From Paenibacillus sp. XY044 (GTDB lineage Bacteria; Bacillota; Bacilli; Paenibacillales; Paenibacillaceae): a DNA stretch of 64,000 nt. The notes beneath the pieces are model-generated. The model searched no databases, was not told the DNA's origin, and was given only the letters and a program-made list of their open reading frames with translations. This document shows positions 35,495 through 44,239 of this stretch, in pieces. The stretch covers positions 744,001 to 808,000 of the forward strand of contig NZ_NQMO01000002.1 of NCBI RefSeq assembly GCF_002257645.1, in the 5' to 3' direction. The stretch's first letter is position 1, and every line of letters begins with the position of its first letter. Position numbers and translations under genes: made by a program.

Positions 35495-36412
35495 TTACAC
35501 CGACAGAACGATTTTTCCGCGGCCATGGCCTGTCTCGATTTCCTTGTGGGCTTCCTGGGCCTGATCCAGCCGCAGTACATTGCGGATATGGATATCGATT
35601 TTGCCTTGGGTGTATAACTGGACGAGGTCGGCAAGTCGTTCCCTGCTGCGCGTGCCGGTCAGCTGCCGAATGCCAAGCTCTCGGGCCGTGTCATTCGGTA
35701 CCATCGCCACAATGCGGCTAACGTCCTGGACAAGGTCCACGGATGCCTGCAAGGCAAGGTCATCGTCTCCGCCCGCATGCAGTGCGGCATCCACTCCTTC
35801 AGGAGCGATGGCATGTGCGCGGGCGGCGAGCCCTTCCCCGTAGCCGAGCGGTACGGCGCCCAGGCGAAGCAGGTGATCCTGATTGGCCGCGCTGGCCGTG
35901 CCGATCACCTTGCCGGCGCCCCGGGCCAGCGCGAGCTGCACGGCGAAGGTGCCAAGCCCGCCGGCAGCCCCATGGATCAGCACGGTATCTCCCGGCTGGA
36001 TACGGATCGCTTCCAGCGCCATATGGGCGCCCTGCCCGTTGCCGGTAAAACCTCCGGCGGTCTCCCAGGGCATGGCGGCTGGTTTATGAATGAGCTGGTC
36101 GCTGCCGACGACCACATATTCGGCATACCCGCCAAACGTCGTGAAGCCGATCACTTCGTCTCCGCGGGCGAACTCGCTAACGCCGTCCCCGACCTCATCG
36201 ACGGTCCCGGCAAATTCATTCCCGGGGATGATCGGGAAGGGGTGGGACTGCGCATACGGAACGCTTCCGCTGCGGACCTTGGCGTCGATCGGCATAACGC
36301 CGGCCGTTTTGACGCGTACCCGGACGGCTCCCGGTCCGGCGGACGGGACGGGCAGCTCGGTCAGCTGCAGCACGCCCGGCGGACCCAAGCGGTTGAACGT
36401 TATGGCTTTCAT
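35495..36412 (-). CDS. zinc-independent quinone oxidoreductase-like MDR protein
   Basis: A 305-aa NADPH-dependent medium-chain dehydrogenase/reductase without the zinc-binding cysteines. It has FPIIPGNEFAGTVDEVG, the Rossmann motif VLIHGAAGGLGTFAVQLA, and GHGRGKIVLSV at the C-terminus. It would reduce quinones or enones. AAGGAG precedes ATG 36412. It is divergent from a LysR regulator. Confidence 0.9.
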   Translation of the reverse strand: MKAITFNRLGPPGVLQLTELPVPSAGPGAVRVRVKTAGVMPIDAKVRSGSVPYAQSHPFPIIPGNEFAGTVDEVGDGVSEFARGDEVIGFTTFGGYAEYVVVGSDQLIHKPAAMPWETAGGFTGNGQGAHMALEAIRIQPGDTVLIHGAAGGLGTFAVQLALARGAGKVIGTASAANQDHLLRLGAVPLGYGEGLAARAHAIAPEGVDAALHAGGDDDLALQASVDLVQDVSRIVAMVPNDTARELGIRQLTGTRSRERLADLVQLYTQGKIDIHIRNVLRLDQAQEAHKEIETGHGRGKIVLSV

Positions 36413-36540
36413 GCGATTCACTCCTTTCAGCCTCCATTGATTTCCTTTCCAGCTCATTTTATAATCAAGCTACGATAAACGGAAATATATATTGAATTAT
36501 GATACCTATATATTTAAGTATATGGAAAGGGGGGAGAGCC

Positions 36541-37413
36541 ATGGAACTGCTGCAGCTGCAGTATTTCCGAACCGTGGCCAGGCTGGAGCACATGACGAAG
36601 GCGTCACAAGAGCTGAGAATTGCCCAGCCGGCGCTCAGCAAGACGATTTCCCGGCTGGAGGAGGATATCGGCGTTCCGCTGTTTGACCGGCAAGCGGGAA
36701 GAATTCGGCTGAACTCCTATGGTAAGGCGTTTCTGAGCAAAGCAGAGGAGGCGCTCCGCCTGCTGGAGGAAGGCAAGCGGGAGGTGGCGGACCTCGCCGG
36801 GCTGGAGCGAGGCAGCATCCGTCTCGTCACGACGACGCTGGAGCGGATGACCGGGCCGATCACCGAATTTATAGCGGCCCATCCGGAAGTGAACTTTCAA
36901 ATTTCCCAGGCTCCCATCGAGCAGATGAACGAATTTCTCAGCTCTGGGGAGGCGGACCTCGGCTTTACACCGCTGCCGCTGAATCAGGCGGGGTATGCCC
37001 ATGCGGCGGTGCTGAGCGAAGAACTGTACTTGGCCGTGCCCTCTGCGCATCCACTGGCCGGCCGCCGTCAGGTTTCTTTGAAGGAAGCAGCGGAGGAGCC
37101 CTTTATCGGATACCGGGAAGACTTTGTCTTTCAGCAAATCAATGACAGCTTCTTTAAGCAGGCCGGGACGGCTCCCCGGTACATTTGCCGGGTCGACGAG
37201 CCGCCGGCGATCCTGAGTCTCGTACGCGCGGGCGTTGGGGTGGCGCTGTCCGGCTGCAAAAAAGGGGACAAAGACATACCGGGCGTCGCTCTAGTCCCCG
37301 TGGCTGACCCGGAGTGCCGGCGCCAATTTTACTTCGTCTGGAATGAGCAGCGCTACCTGTCGGCCGCTGCCCGAGAATTCCGGGACCTCGTGGCCGCGTA
37401 TTTTGCCGAGTAG
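36541..37413 (+). CDS. LysR-family transcriptional regulator
   Basis: A 290-aa regulator. The winged helix is about residues 1-60 (LQLQYFRTVARLEHMTKAS, AQPALSKTISRLE). The effector domain follows (about 90-285). ATG 36541 has a G-rich ribosome site. It probably regulates the divergent oxidoreductase through the AT-rich 128-bp spacer. The effector is unknown. Confidence 0.92.
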   Translation: MELLQLQYFRTVARLEHMTKASQELRIAQPALSKTISRLEEDIGVPLFDRQAGRIRLNSYGKAFLSKAEEALRLLEEGKREVADLAGLERGSIRLVTTTLERMTGPITEFIAAHPEVNFQISQAPIEQMNEFLSSGEADLGFTPLPLNQAGYAHAAVLSEELYLAVPSAHPLAGRRQVSLKEAAEEPFIGYREDFVFQQINDSFFKQAGTAPRYICRVDEPPAILSLVRAGVGVALSGCKKGDKDIPGVALVPVADPECRRQFYFVWNEQRYLSAAAREFRDLVAAYFAE

Positions 37414-37431
37414 ACCAAGGCGGAGAGAAAT

Positions 37432-37487
37432 CTCGAGTTGGAGTCCGCTGCAGCGCGGCTGAACTCGAAGCTCCTCGGCTTTTTATA
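37432..37487 (+). terminator. possible terminator after lysR
   Basis: CGAGTT...AACTCG with inner CCGC/GCGG pairing, followed by a short GC-rich stretch and TTTTT. The pairing is imperfect. Confidence 0.45.
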
Positions 37488-37623
37488 ATAGCCGAAAGAC
37501 GCGAAAAGCATCGTTTGGTTCTCGTCCGCATCTCCCTTGATTTGGACAAGTAACGACGAATGAAATGCATTTGTTGAATTAAGTGTAACTCGATTTAATA
37601 CACTAACGCGTTACCTTGTGATC

Positions 37624-37653
37624 TTGCATCCTTTCCACGGATTGTAATACAAT
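37624..37653 (+). promoter_or_regulatory. promoter of the aroF T-box transcript
   Basis: TTGCAT, an 18-nt spacer, and TACAAT, just upstream of the T-box leader. Confidence 0.55.
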
Positions 37654-37689
37654 GCTTTTAAATTTTAATTCGAGCTAATTCATAAGATA

Positions 37690-37950
37690 CAAGCTGTGAA
37701 GGAAAGAGTAAGCGGAGAAAGCTCCTGCCAGGGACGGTATGCCGATAGACTGTGAGCATCCGAGGAACACTGCCCGCCGAAGTTCATTCCTGAGCCGGTA
37801 TTTTGATTCCCTGCACGATGGGTGCAGGACGTAGGAATACCCGTTTCCCTTGCGTTAAAAGGTTCAAGTGAGATGTGCGGCCATAACGTGCGCATGTCTA
37901 ATAAGGGTGGTACCACGACTCCTCGTCCCTTGGCGGACAGGGGTCTTTTT
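37690..37950 (+). ncRNA. T-box leader, probable phenylalanine specifier
   Basis: The T-box core AAGGGTGGTACCACG is at 37903-37917. The terminator GACTCCT-GTCC / GGAC-GGGGTC with six T ends at ~37950. A stem-III hairpin CCTGCAC/GTGCAGG is at 37810-37828. In the presumed specifier loop, GAAGTTCATT, TTC (37783-37785) followed by a purine reads as phenylalanine. It precedes DAHP synthase, so it ties aromatic synthesis to tRNA-Phe charging. The specifier reading frame is less certain than the class. Confidence 0.88.
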
Positions 37951-37993
37951 TGTTTTATTTAGATATTTAACACTAGGTGAGGAGAGATGAGAG

Positions 37994-39064
37994 ATGAGTC
38001 AAGGGCGCTTGGAAGAACTGCGCAATCAATTGGATGAGGTGAATCTTCAGCTGCTGTCGCTGCTGTCCGAACGGGCACGGATCGCACAGGAGCTTGGTGT
38101 AGAGAAGGAAAAGCAGGGCGTGCCGAAGTTTGATCCGGTCCGTGAAAAGGAAATGCTGGAGAAGCTCGTGGCCAGCAACGAAGGACCGTTTGACCATGAA
38201 ACGGTTCGGCATCTGTTCAAGCAAATTTTTCAAGCAACGCTGACGCTGCAGCAGGTCGATCATAAGAAGCACCTGCTCGTCAGCCGCAAGAAAAAGGCGG
38301 AGGATACCGTCATTCAGCTGGGCAATGTGACGATTGGCGGGGGCAAACCGGTCATGATCGCGGGACCGTGCTCGGTCGAGAGCTACGAACAGGTCCGCAC
38401 CGTGGCGGCCGCTCTGAAAGAAGCTGGCATCACCGTGATGCGCGGCGGCGCGTTCAAGCCGAGAACCTCGCCTTACGATTTCCAGGGGCTTGGCATTGAA
38501 GGCCTGAAAATTCTGAAGGAAGTGGCGAGCGAATTCGGGCTGAAGACGATCAGCGAAATCGTGGATCCGGCTCATATCGAGCTGGCATGCGATTACATCG
38601 ACGTTATCCAGATCGGGGCCAGAAACATGCAGAACTTCGAGCTGCTGAAGGCGGCGGGCGACGTCCGGACGCCGATTCTGCTGAAGCGCGGGCTGGCGGC
38701 GACCATCGACGAATTCGTGCATGCGGCCGAGTACATTTTATCCCGGGGCAACACGCAGATCATGCTGATTGAGCGGGGCATCCGCACGTACGAAAAAGCG
38801 ACGCGCAACACGCTCGACATTTCGGCTGTACCGATTCTGAAACAGGAAACGCATCTGCCGGTGCTGGTTGACGTGACCCATTCCACCGGCCGCAAAGACA
38901 TCATGGCGCCTTGTGCCAAAGCCGCTTTGGCCGCCGGAGCGGACGGCGTGATGGTCGAGGTGCATCCGGACCCGGCTACCGCGTTGTCGGACGCGGCCCA
39001 GCAGTTCAACATTCCGCAGTTCCAGGAATTCTACAACCAGGTCAAAGGTTCCGGACTGCTGTAA
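37994..39064 (+). CDS. aroF: bifunctional DAHP synthase / chorismate mutase
   Basis: A 356-aa protein. An AroQ-type chorismate mutase domain (about residues 1-85, [20 protein letters not shown]) is fused to a type-I-beta DAHP synthase (about 95-350) with [24 protein letters not shown], TEIxD-equivalent SEIVDP and [11 protein letters not shown]. It makes DAHP from PEP and erythrose 4-phosphate; the mutase domain serves as the prephenate/chorismate feedback site in Bacillus. The gene is controlled by the T-box upstream. Naming varies (aroA/aroG/aroF). Confidence 0.95.
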   Translation: MSQGRLEELRNQLDEVNLQLLSLLSERARIAQELGVEKEKQGVPKFDPVREKEMLEKLVASNEGPFDHETVRHLFKQIFQATLTLQQVDHKKHLLVSRKKKAEDTVIQLGNVTIGGGKPVMIAGPCSVESYEQVRTVAAALKEAGITVMRGGAFKPRTSPYDFQGLGIEGLKILKEVASEFGLKTISEIVDPAHIELACDYIDVIQIGARNMQNFELLKAAGDVRTPILLKRGLAATIDEFVHAAEYILSRGNTQIMLIERGIRTYEKATRNTLDISAVPILKQETHLPVLVDVTHSTGRKDIMAPCAKAALAAGADGVMVEVHPDPATALSDAAQQFNIPQFQEFYNQVKGSGLL

Positions 39065-39115
39065 GCCGGTTTTCAGAAATGCGACCTGTTTAAATCACGA
39101 TAGCCCAACTTCATA

Positions 39116-39164
39116 GAGCCGGGTCTCCTCCAATGCTGCATGCGGAAGGAACCCGGCTTTTTTT
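39116..39164 (+). terminator. Rho-independent terminator after aroF
   Basis: AGCCGGGT / ACCCGGCT stem with additional inner TCCT/AGGA-type pairing and seven T. Confidence 0.85.
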
Positions 39165-39210
39165 ACATATTGCGGTCTGGCTACCTTGAATGTACTCGAT
39201 CGATGTTTTT

Positions 39211-40056
39211 TCAAAGAAAATGGCTCGTTTCCACAAAGCTTTTTTCCAGGGGAGACATCTCGTATCCCGCGCGGGTCACCAAATATTTGTCCACATAGCG
39301 GAACGGCTCCGGAAGCTGCGCATACGCCGAAAATCCGTGCTGCATCACGATATTTTTGGATATCAAGGAGATGCCCATCCCAAGTGAGGTCAATTGAAGG
39401 AGGGTATCTAGGATCCCCACTTCGGTGATTTCCCCTTTTTCAAGGTCAAGCTCGGCATAAAGCCGCTCCAGAGTCGCTGCGTATAAGCAGTCCCGGGTCA
39501 AAATGATCCAGTTCTCCCCGTGGAGGCAGCATTCCAGGCTCTGTCCGCTGGCGAACTTTTTGCCGATGAGCACCATCTCCTCCGTACCCAGCTTTTTGTA
39601 ACTTAACTGCGGCGAATCGGTCCTGCCGATGGTAAAGGCCAAATCGATGTTTCCTTGGATTAATTCGTGCTCCATCGACTGCGTGGTCCCGGTCTTTAGC
39701 GTGACAGACAGATCGGCTTGGCTCTCATATAAACGGGTCAATGCATCCGTGAGTTCTTTGCCGAAGACGGACTGCATGGTGCCCATCCGAAGCTTCATCT
39801 CCCTCTGGCTCATATCCAGCTCGGTCTCTTCCCATAGGACGAGCATTTTTTTGTATTGGCGGTACAGCTTCCATCCCTCTGACGTCAGCTCCATGCCTTT
39901 CGCACTTCGAATGAAAAGCTGCTGTCCGTAATGGGATTCGATTTTTTTGATCTTGGCCGTCATATTGGACTGCAGATGATTCAGTTTGACGGCTGCGGCC
40001 GACAGGCTTTTTAGTTCGGCGACGGTAACGAAGGCTTTCATATTGTCGATATCCAT
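39211..40056 (-). CDS. LysR-family transcriptional regulator
   Basis: A 281-aa regulator with an N-terminal winged helix (DNMKAFVTVAELKSLSAAA, then NHLQSNMTAKIKKIE) and a periplasmic-binding-like effector domain. ATG 40056 follows GGAGGT. It is divergent from a Gfo/Idh/MocA oxidoreductase gene; a 13-bp direct repeat lies in the 119-bp spacer and is the candidate binding site. Effector unknown. Confidence 0.9.
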   Translation of the reverse strand: MDIDNMKAFVTVAELKSLSAAAVKLNHLQSNMTAKIKKIESHYGQQLFIRSAKGMELTSEGWKLYRQYKKMLVLWEETELDMSQREMKLRMGTMQSVFGKELTDALTRLYESQADLSVTLKTGTTQSMEHELIQGNIDLAFTIGRTDSPQLSYKKLGTEEMVLIGKKFASGQSLECCLHGENWIILTRDCLYAATLERLYAELDLEKGEITEVGILDTLLQLTSLGMGISLISKNIVMQHGFSAYAQLPEPFRYVDKYLVTRAGYEMSPLEKSFVETSHFL

Positions 40057-40081
40057 GCGGACCTCCAAGGTATCAAAAATG

Positions 40082-40125
40082 ATGATGACTCTATTGATAT
40101 CATGCATTATTCATGATGACTCTAT
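40082..40125. promoter_or_regulatory. direct-repeat operator between lysR and the oxidoreductase
   Basis: ATGATGACTCTAT occurs at 40082-40094 and 40113-40125, exactly 31 bp apart, i.e. about three helical turns on one face of the DNA. Confidence 0.6.
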
Positions 40126-40175
40126 CTTAGTATACTGGAACCGTCAACGATCATAAAGCTGGGAGGAGAATGAAA

Positions 40176-41297
40176 ATGGAAACAAGGGGTTCAAAAAAAA
40201 TACGCACGGGGATCATCGGTGGTTCGCTCAACAATCAATGGGCCAGCAAGACTCACATTCCGGCTCTGACCCGGAGCACAGGCCATGAAATTACCGCCAT
40301 TGCCACATCGAATATGGCATCTGCCCGGGAAAGCGCGGCCAAACTAGGCGTCGCCCATGCTTTCGGCGACTATCGTGAACTGGTGCGGTCCGGGAATGTG
40401 GATTTGGTGGTCGTCAGCGTCAAAGTTCCTCATCATTACGAAATGATCAAGGAGGCCATCGCCGCGGGGAAACACGTGTACAGCGAATGGCCGCTAACCG
40501 TCACGCCGGAAGAGGCGGAGGAACTGGCGGAGCTGGCTTCCCAAAAAGGGATTCATCATGCGGTCGGCCTGCAGGCCAGGCAGTCTCCTGCCCTGATCGA
40601 TGCGAAGAATCGCATTTCGCGCGGAGACATCGGCCGGGTGTTATCCGCCTCCATGGCGGTATCCACTCCGGGGAAGGGAGGTTATACGGAACGGAACTTG
40701 GCCTATCTGCTCCAGGAAAAAAACGGAGCCAGCCTGCTGGCGATTAACGGGGGGCACTCGCTCGACGCTTTTGGGTTTGTGCTGGGAGATCTGAAAGAAG
40801 TCTACGCAACCATGAACAGCAATTATTCGGAGGCTAAGGTGCTGGGAACCGGGGAAACCGTGCCGAAAGAAACGGCCGACCAGATTATGGTTCATGGCAC
40901 GCTCGAGAACGGCGCGTCGGTATCAATCCATATTCAAGGCGGAACCTATCCGAAATTTGAATTGGAGATTCAAGGGGAGAAAGGGGTCATCCGGATTTCC
41001 CAGCCCCAGTCCCAAGGTCATGTCCAGTTCGGGGGATTGGTAGTCGAGCAGGCGTTGTATCCGTCGGGACATATTGAGGGTTACGGAGATCAGGAGACGT
41101 TCCAAAAGGTGTACGACGAGACCGAAGATCCTTCAGTCCTCGTGAATCACGTTATGAAGGCACATCAAATCATGGCAGAGGATATTCGTCTAGGCACGTC
41201 TCAGGCTCCCGATTTTCACGAGGCTGCCCGCCTGCACCGGTTACTGGAAACGATCCGGCAATCTGCCTTAACCGGCAAACGGATCCGCGTATTCTAA
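40176..41297 (+). CDS. Gfo/Idh/MocA oxidoreductase, Gal80-like
   Basis: A 373-aa NAD(P)-dependent dehydrogenase-fold protein. The Rossmann segment GIIGGSLNNQWASKTHIPAL has the SLNNQWASKTH pattern of the fungal Gal80/galactose-dehydrogenase-like subgroup. YSEWPLTVTPEEAEEL replaces the more usual EKP motif: EWP instead of EKP, so the catalytic lysine is lacking, as in Gal80. It may therefore be a binding protein or a modified dehydrogenase. GGGAGGAG precedes ATG 40176. It is divergent from LysR. Confidence 0.85.
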   Translation: METRGSKKIRTGIIGGSLNNQWASKTHIPALTRSTGHEITAIATSNMASARESAAKLGVAHAFGDYRELVRSGNVDLVVVSVKVPHHYEMIKEAIAAGKHVYSEWPLTVTPEEAEELAELASQKGIHHAVGLQARQSPALIDAKNRISRGDIGRVLSASMAVSTPGKGGYTERNLAYLLQEKNGASLLAINGGHSLDAFGFVLGDLKEVYATMNSNYSEAKVLGTGETVPKETADQIMVHGTLENGASVSIHIQGGTYPKFELEIQGEKGVIRISQPQSQGHVQFGGLVVEQALYPSGHIEGYGDQETFQKVYDETEDPSVLVNHVMKAHQIMAEDIRLGTSQAPDFHEAARLHRLLETIRQSALTGKRIRVF

Positions 41298-41343
41298 TCG
41301 GAAAGGACTTACATTACATTTCAGACTAAGCCTGGAAAAGAAA

Positions 41344-41392
41344 CGGCGGCAGCTAGGACAGGAGATGAGGTCCTAGACTGCCGCCATTTTTA
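41344..41392 (+). terminator. Rho-independent terminator after the oxidoreductase
   Basis: GGCGGCAG-AGGAC / GTCCT-CTGCCGCC stem followed by five T. Confidence 0.85.
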
Positions 41393-41409
41393 TATAACCG
41401 TCGTATCCT

Positions 41410-41934
41410 TCATCGGATTCGGCGATTTTCCCGTTTTCGCAGCTGTGGAAAGTAGTTCATTTCCTCGACGGAAATGGGCTTTGCTTTTGCTTGCTCCTTG
41501 CGCTCTTCCAGACCGTTCTCTTGTCCGTTTTCTATACTGTCGCCCGGGTTTTGTTCCGAGCATTCTTGGCGAGGTCGTCCTTCTTCCAACTTGACGTCTA
41601 TAAAATCAACGAGCAGCTGAAGCGATGAGATTTGGCTGACGATATCCTCCCGGTGACTCCTTAACATCTCGATCAATTCAAGATACTCGGCGGGATCGGG
41701 GTTAGCAGATACCTTCAGAAACGGCTTCATGGCATCCAGCGAAATCCCTGTTTTTTTCAAGCAGGATATCAATTTGATCGTATGGATATCTTTCCGGCGG
41801 TAGACGCGATGCCCATTGTCCTTCCTGTCCGCCGGAGGGAGCAGCTTGATTTTTTCGTAATAACGGATCGTGTCCTCGGAAAGTCCAGTCAACTCCGCGG
41901 TTTGTTTTATCGTGAACGATTGCTCGGTTATCAT
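41410..41934 (-). CDS. MerR-family transcriptional regulator (AdhR/NmlR-like)
   Basis: A 174-aa activator. The N-terminal MerR helix-turn-helix is about residues 6-75 (FTIKQTAELTGLSEDTIRYY, GHRVYRRKDI). A cysteine at residue 58 in LISCLKKTGISLD matches the single cysteine typical of the aldehyde/thiol-sensing AdhR/NmlR group. A charged, disordered tail ends the protein. GGAGGT precedes ATG 41934; longer in-frame starts lie inside the operator. It controls itself and the divergent old yellow enzyme through identical dyads. Confidence 0.9.
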   Translation of the reverse strand: MITEQSFTIKQTAELTGLSEDTIRYYEKIKLLPPADRKDNGHRVYRRKDIHTIKLISCLKKTGISLDAMKPFLKVSANPDPAEYLELIEMLRSHREDIVSQISSLQLLVDFIDVKLEEGRPRQECSEQNPGDSIENGQENGLEERKEQAKAKPISVEEMNYFPQLRKRENRRIR

Positions 41935-41967
41935 CCTGCACCTCCTGAAATGGATACTTAGGTGCAT

Positions 41968-41998
41968 TATACCTCTTGGAGCCGACTCCAAGTCAAAC
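41968..41998 (-). promoter_or_regulatory. merR promoter with 19-bp spacer and dyad operator
   Basis: On the minus strand TTGACT is followed 19 nt later by TATAAT, and the spacer holds the dyad CTTGGAG-TCGG-CTCCAAG (41975-41992). A 19-bp spacer is the hallmark of MerR-activated promoters. Confidence 0.85.
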
Positions 41999-42044
41999 GG
42001 GGCAAGCTTTTCTTTTTTCGTACAATGGCTTTGACTGTGGTGCC

Positions 42045-42075
42045 TTGACTTCGATTCGACTCCAACTTTTACAAT
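42045..42075 (+). promoter_or_regulatory. MerR-type promoter of the old yellow enzyme gene
   Basis: TTGACT and TACAAT are separated by exactly 19 nt. The spacer TTCGATTCGACTCCAA matches the dyad at 41975-41992 in about 14 of 18 positions. Confidence 0.85.
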
Positions 42076-42124
42076 GTGCTCTACCAGGGAGACCTATCCC
42101 TGACATATGAAGGAGGAGACACAC

Positions 42125-43261
42125 ATGAACCCTAAGTATCAACCTTTAATGGAGCCGTATCGTTTCAAAAATGGTACCAAAGTCAAGAACCGCGTCGTTC
42201 TTGCGCCCATGACGATTTCTTATTCTCAGCTGGACGGTACGATATCCGATGAGATCATCGCGTATTACGAAAGCCGTTCGAGCGGGGTTGGCATAGCTGT
42301 CACCGGAAGTACGATTGTCACGCCTAATAGTAAGGTGTTCGGCGGGGAGATGGCGGCAGATTATGATGACATGATCCCAAGCTTGCAGCGCCTGGCTGCA
42401 GCCATGAAGAAAAGCGGATCCAAAGCCATTCTGCAAATCTTTCATGGGGGCCGTGAAAGCCTGCCGGAGTCGGTGCCAAACGGTGAGGTCGTAAGCGCGA
42501 GCGCGGTTGCTAAAGAAGGGCAGAACGTGATCCCCCGAGCGCTTGAAGAGCAGGAAATTTTAGAGATCATCCGCGCGTTTGGAGCCAGCACCCGCAGGGC
42601 GATCGAGGCGGGCTTCGACGGGGTGGAGATTCACGGGGCAAACCGATTTCTGATCCAACAATTTTTCTCGCCATACACCAACCGGCGCGATGACCGTTGG
42701 GGAGGAGATATCGACAAACGTATGGCGTTTCCGCTTGCTGTTGTGGATGAAGTGAAAAAATCAGTGGCCGAACATGCTAAACGGCCGTTCCTCGTTGGAT
42801 ACCGGTTTTCGCCGGAAGAAGAAATGACGCCCGGTATTACGATGGCGGATACGCTTCAATTGGTGGATGCCCTCGCCGATAAAAATTTGGATTATTTGCA
42901 TGTTTCTTTAATGGACTTTTGGTCCAAGCCTAGACGTGGCGTCGAGGATAACCGCTCTAGAATGGAAATAATTAATGAGCTCGCCGGGCAAAGAATCCCC
43001 GTTATCGGTGTAGGATCAATCCGCACACCTGACGAGGCGCTTAGAGCGCTGCAAACGGGTGTCCCGTTTATAGCGCTTGGACGGGAGCTGATTATCGACC
43101 CGGACTGGGTTGAAAAAGTAACGCAGGGCAAGGAAAACGAAATCCGTACGGTGATCACGTTAACCGATCAAGAAAAATTAGGGATTTCCGATCCATTATG
43201 GCACAAAATCGTCCAAACGCCAGGATGGTTTCCGATCGCGAGCCAAGTCAAACAGGTGTAA
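42125..43261 (+). CDS. old yellow enzyme family NADH:flavin oxidoreductase
   Basis: A 378-aa FMN-dependent TIM-barrel ene-reductase, YqiG-like. It has FKNGTKVKNRVVLAPMT, the FMN/substrate region QIFHGGRES, HGANRFLIQQFFSPYTNRRDD (short motif: HGAN, then NRRDDRWGG) and the phosphate-binding GVGSIRTPDEAL. It would reduce the double bond of unsaturated aldehydes or ketones. AAGGAGGAG precedes ATG 42125. Control by the divergent MerR regulator suggests induction by electrophiles. Confidence 0.93.
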   Translation: MNPKYQPLMEPYRFKNGTKVKNRVVLAPMTISYSQLDGTISDEIIAYYESRSSGVGIAVTGSTIVTPNSKVFGGEMAADYDDMIPSLQRLAAAMKKSGSKAILQIFHGGRESLPESVPNGEVVSASAVAKEGQNVIPRALEEQEILEIIRAFGASTRRAIEAGFDGVEIHGANRFLIQQFFSPYTNRRDDRWGGDIDKRMAFPLAVVDEVKKSVAEHAKRPFLVGYRFSPEEEMTPGITMADTLQLVDALADKNLDYLHVSLMDFWSKPRRGVEDNRSRMEIINELAGQRIPVIGVGSIRTPDEALRALQTGVPFIALGRELIIDPDWVEKVTQGKENEIRTVITLTDQEKLGISDPLWHKIVQTPGWFPIASQVKQV

Positions 43262-43290
43262 CGGACTGAAGTTTTGATTACGGTTTGGCG

Positions 43291-43318
43291 AAAAAGCGCG
43301 CCCTAGGGCGCGCTTTTT
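43291..43318. terminator. bidirectional terminator between the old yellow enzyme and DMT genes
   Basis: AAAAAGCGCGCCC-TA-GGGCGCGCTTTTT, a perfect palindrome with A and T ends, between convergent genes. Confidence 0.9.
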
Positions 43319-43359
43319 TTATACATAATGGAACAATTCAGCCCGTTCGCGCCATCGGT

Positions 43360-44217
43360 TCAACCCAGCATGCCGATGAGAACAATGCCGCCAAAAATAA
43401 CGACGGAGCACAGCATCCGCCGCAATCCCTGCTGCTCCTTCAGAAGCAGGACGCCGAGAAAAGTGGCGAAGATGGTGCCGATTTCCCGCAGCGGACTGAT
43501 ATGGGCCATCGGCGCCTGGGACATGGCGAACAGGAACAGCAGATAAGAGCCCGGGTTCAGGACGGCCCCGAGCAGCAGCGTGGTCTTGTTGGCCTTCCAT
43601 TCCTGGGCGATTTGCCCCGAGGCGATCACGGCCGGGGTCAGACCGAGCACAAATCCGATGTTGGTCACCTCCAGCAGCGAGATGGGGGAGACATGCTCCA
43701 GGTTCAACTTGTCGACGAAGACGTAGCAGGTGGTGCACAATCCGACGCACAAGGCCATGAGCACGGGCTTCAGGCCTTGGGCTTGCGGCCCGCTGCTGCG
43801 GCTGTTTGAACCAATGCCGCTCAGCACGGCGAATCCGCCAAGCATGCACAGGATGCCGATCCAGCCGAAGACGGACAACGATTCGTGCAGAAAAAGGACG
43901 CCGATCACGGGGACGAGCAGTGTGCTGGTGCCCCGCATGATCGGATAGATTTGCGACAGGTCGCCCAGCTCATAGGTTTTCGACAAGAGCCAGGAGTAGA
44001 CGGCCTGAAGAAGCATCGAAAGCAGCAGCAGGCCGTAGGAAGCGGCGTTCATCGGGTTCTTCCACAGTTCGGTGACAAGCACCGGCAGCAGCAGGATGGT
44101 CGCGACCATCATGATGGACCAGAGAAAAACGCTTTTGCTGCGGCTCCGCTTGGTGAACATGCTCCAGACGGCATGGGCCATGCCGGAAGCAATAACAAGG
44201 ACAATCGGTAATAACAA
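43360..44217 (-). CDS. EamA/DMT-superfamily transporter
   Basis: A 285-aa membrane protein with ten predicted helices in two EamA repeats (IYPIMRGTSTLLVPVIG in the first, APMAHISPLREIGTIFATFLG in the second). It could move small metabolites. The TTG start follows AAGGGG. It is 22 nt downstream of the metallophosphoesterase gene in the same direction, so the pair forms an operon that may export or import the phosphatase product. Confidence 0.88.
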   Translation of the reverse strand: MLLPIVLVIASGMAHAVWSMFTKRSRSKSVFLWSIMMVATILLLPVLVTELWKNPMNAASYGLLLLSMLLQAVYSWLLSKTYELGDLSQIYPIMRGTSTLLVPVIGVLFLHESLSVFGWIGILCMLGGFAVLSGIGSNSRSSGPQAQGLKPVLMALCVGLCTTCYVFVDKLNLEHVSPISLLEVTNIGFVLGLTPAVIASGQIAQEWKANKTTLLLGAVLNPGSYLLFLFAMSQAPMAHISPLREIGTIFATFLGVLLLKEQQGLRRMLCSVVIFGGIVLIGMLG

Positions 44218-44239
44218 AATGAGTCAGCCCCTTGGTTGT

